Of a stretch of DNA of 64,000 nt, positions 62,011 to 64,000 are shown piece by piece. Source of the DNA: Delphinus delphis (lineage: Eukaryota; Chordata; Mammalia; Artiodactyla; Delphinidae); NCBI RefSeq assembly GCF_949987515.2, contig NC_082688.1, forward strand, positions 78,806,731 to 78,870,730. The letters run 5' to 3'. The notes beneath the pieces were generated by a model that had not been told where the DNA came from, did not search any database, and saw nothing but the letters and a program-made list of their open reading frames with translations. The first letter of the stretch is position 1, and the number at the start of each line of letters is the position of its first letter. The translations under genes were made by a program, and so were the position numbers.

Positions 62011-63764
62011 GTGAAGTAATGCTCTGATTCCAATTTTTACTATTTTTTTCTTCATCAAATATATCATCAGGGTTATGATTTTTTCTCCTTTATAAAATTA
62101 GACTCCTGGAAATATTTTTTATATTTATATCTTGCTCATACATTTCTGAAAATTAGTACTATTCCTACCTTTTGAGGAAATAATTAAGCAAGAGTGTAGA
62201 TTTTGGAGGACAAGTTTAAAATCTTGATTATGCTGTCATCATTAAATAAAAATTATAACACCTGAAAAGGTAATGGTAGCATTTATGCTTATACTTTAAA
62301 AACAAACAAAAACGATTTTAAACAATCTTGGAGGAAACAGAAACTTGAACACTTTTAAAGGTAGTTTATCCTACTTTTGTCTACAACATACAAGCATTTT
62401 GTAAGAGATGCATTTCTCCATTTAACAAAAGACAACACAATTCCCTGTGACATAGACTCCAGACACAAAAGACAATTGGCAAGGTTCCCGAGTGAATTTA
62501 AGACTATAGTTCACAAGTCAACTTAAGGCTTATGGGATCATATAAAAATCAGTCAATATATAAAGCATAGCAGACCAAAGAACTTGAGGAAGTGTTTAAA
62601 AAATACTCCTTGAAATTGGGGAGAAGATATTTTAAAAGTCATTTGACATTTATTACATTTTGTAGAACTTTAAAATATGTTTAAAATGAAAGGGTTTTTT
62701 TGTTCGTTTGTTTGTTTGTTGAGCTTCTCTCTGGAAATGGGTTTAACTTACCTTCTGTAAAATTGGGTTTGCATTATATAAATATCAGCATCCCATTATA
62801 TGCTGTAGTATCACATAGCACTCCCTGTATAATCTGTCCTGATGAACTATCTTGGTCTAGGTAGCTGTGCATAATGCGAGGTGGAGAATGAAATAAAAAA
62901 TCACTGTCGTGCTCTCTTTCTCTTTTTTTCCTTAGGCTGCTGGAACAATAATCAATCTAAGGCCAGCTCTCAGGTATGGAGGAAGCCAGGTCAGCTTTCT
63001 TGGCATGTCTTATCTCAAGGCTCACGGTGCAAACCATGGTATGGCATGACTGTGATGCTGTGTAGCTAAGAAAGGTGAAAGGGAAACCCTGTGTGTTTAC
63101 ATGCTCCAGTTCAGAAGAAACCTCTGCTTTGGTATTTGAGGAAAATGACAGGCATGTATCTATGTCTATATCTATAACATATCTACATATATTTTTAATC
63201 TGTTACTTGGATTTCTGTGGCATTATCTCCTATTCATGTCACTCCCACAGAGACTTCATGGAGACACTCAATGGGATCAAATAGGGACAAATAAAGGTGA
63301 AATCAAATACAGGCATCTCCTGCTTAGCATCAGTAAACTTCTTATAATAAACATTCTTACAGAAAACACAAACTTCCATTATATTGAAGAAAAAAATTAT
63401 ATTGCATTGTATTATTACCCCAAATCTCCATCTAATTTCCTAAAATATAACCAAACTGCCTATAAATTATCATTAAGAGGTAAAATGATTAAAACATCAC
63501 TTCCTGATCACCAAACAACATAATTAAAAGAGTTTTGTTTTTGTTTTTTGTAGTAACAAGCAGAGTTTGCATGTCCCATATTTGCAGTTCAACATGGCAG
63601 AAAAATAGTTGGTAACAAATATATCTGATAGAAAAATATCAGAAAAGTTTGCAATAAAATACAAGGTAATCTACTACCTAATTCTTTTGCTTCATGAAAG
63701 TTGGAAATCTAATCAAGGAGGAGGGTTGAAGCAGGTTTTTTTGTTTTGCTTTGTTTTGTTTTGC
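62011..63764. other. No gene or assigned repeat seen; one exon-like 38-mer
   Basis: Unassigned DNA. At 62936-62973 a 38-base segment is framed by a pyrimidine tract plus AG and by GT (see the separate observation). Two TTTG/GTTT-rich tracts lie at 62695-62720 and 63740-63765. Confidence 0.4.
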
Positions 63765-64000
63765 AATTCATCCATGCTGTTGCATGTATAGGTTCCTTTT
63801 TATTTGTTCCTGTCAAATGCTGAATATAATGACATTCTATGATTATATCACTGTTTACTCAGTCTTTAGTTGATAGACATAAGGAAGTTCCCAGTTTTTA
63901 GCCATAATAGAGTATGACCAATATTTTGTACATGTCATTTTGTGCATCATATCTTTTAAGTAAATACCAGGAATGGAATTGTTAGATTATAAGATAGGGG
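63765..64000 (-). mobile_element. Old L1 (L1M-like) 3' end, antisense, cut by window edge
   Basis: 'catgctgttgcatgtatagg', 'aatgacattctatgattata' and 'taccaggaatggaattgtta' are the antisense of an ancient L1 ORF2 C-terminus. It runs off the window. Confidence 0.7.

Overview
This window is nuclear DNA of a cetacean, most likely a toothed whale. The evidence is eleven copies of the tRNA-derived CHR-type SINE whose head starts near 'cttccctggtggcgcagtgg'. Several belong to the short subtype reading 'gagccatggccgctgagcctg', which I know as abundant in dolphins. They sit among mammalian L1, L2, MIR, MER5, MLT1 and Tigger repeats. The sequence is AT-rich and has no intact protein-coding gene; every long reading frame lies in a repeat or a pseudogene. 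The species and subfamily names rest on recall, not on a search.

Layout. 1-24 kb: unannotated DNA with L1 fragments (1, 433, 2200-4000, 8300, 9567-11905, 13131, 14805), a Tigger DNA transposon (4650-5940) and SINEs at 1535, 5270, 10203, 10895, 14425, 15181, 16865 and 17980. About 24.04-38.62 kb: a large, old nuclear copy of mitochondrial DNA (NUMT) running 12S rRNA, tRNA-Val, 16S rRNA, tRNA-Leu, ND1, (gap), tRNA-Tyr, COX1, tRNA-Ser, tRNA-Asp, COX2, (gap), ATP6 tail, COX3, tRNA-Gly, ND3, tRNA-Arg, ND4L, ND4, all on the + strand. 38.6-64 kb: more unannotated DNA with an MLT1 LTR, a solo ERV1 LTR (47963-48546), a SINE-interrupted old repeat (48635-49430), L2 and MIR relics, and L1 3' ends (45730, 58718, 63765).

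The most striking object is the NUMT with what landed in it. Independent insertions are visible inside it, most with readable target-site duplications: an L1 3' end in 12S, a TRMT112 retrocopy in 16S, a SINE in ND1, and an internally deleted class I endogenous retrovirus in COX2 (4-bp duplication TATA). That provirus was itself hit by a nearly full-length retrocopy of PABPC4 mRNA exactly at its polypurine tract/3' LTR boundary. Removing the layers rejoins the mitochondrial genes in order, so the relative sequence of events can be read: NUMT, then ERV, then PABPC4. Nothing here is expected to encode a working protein; the window is a stratified record of retrotransposition.
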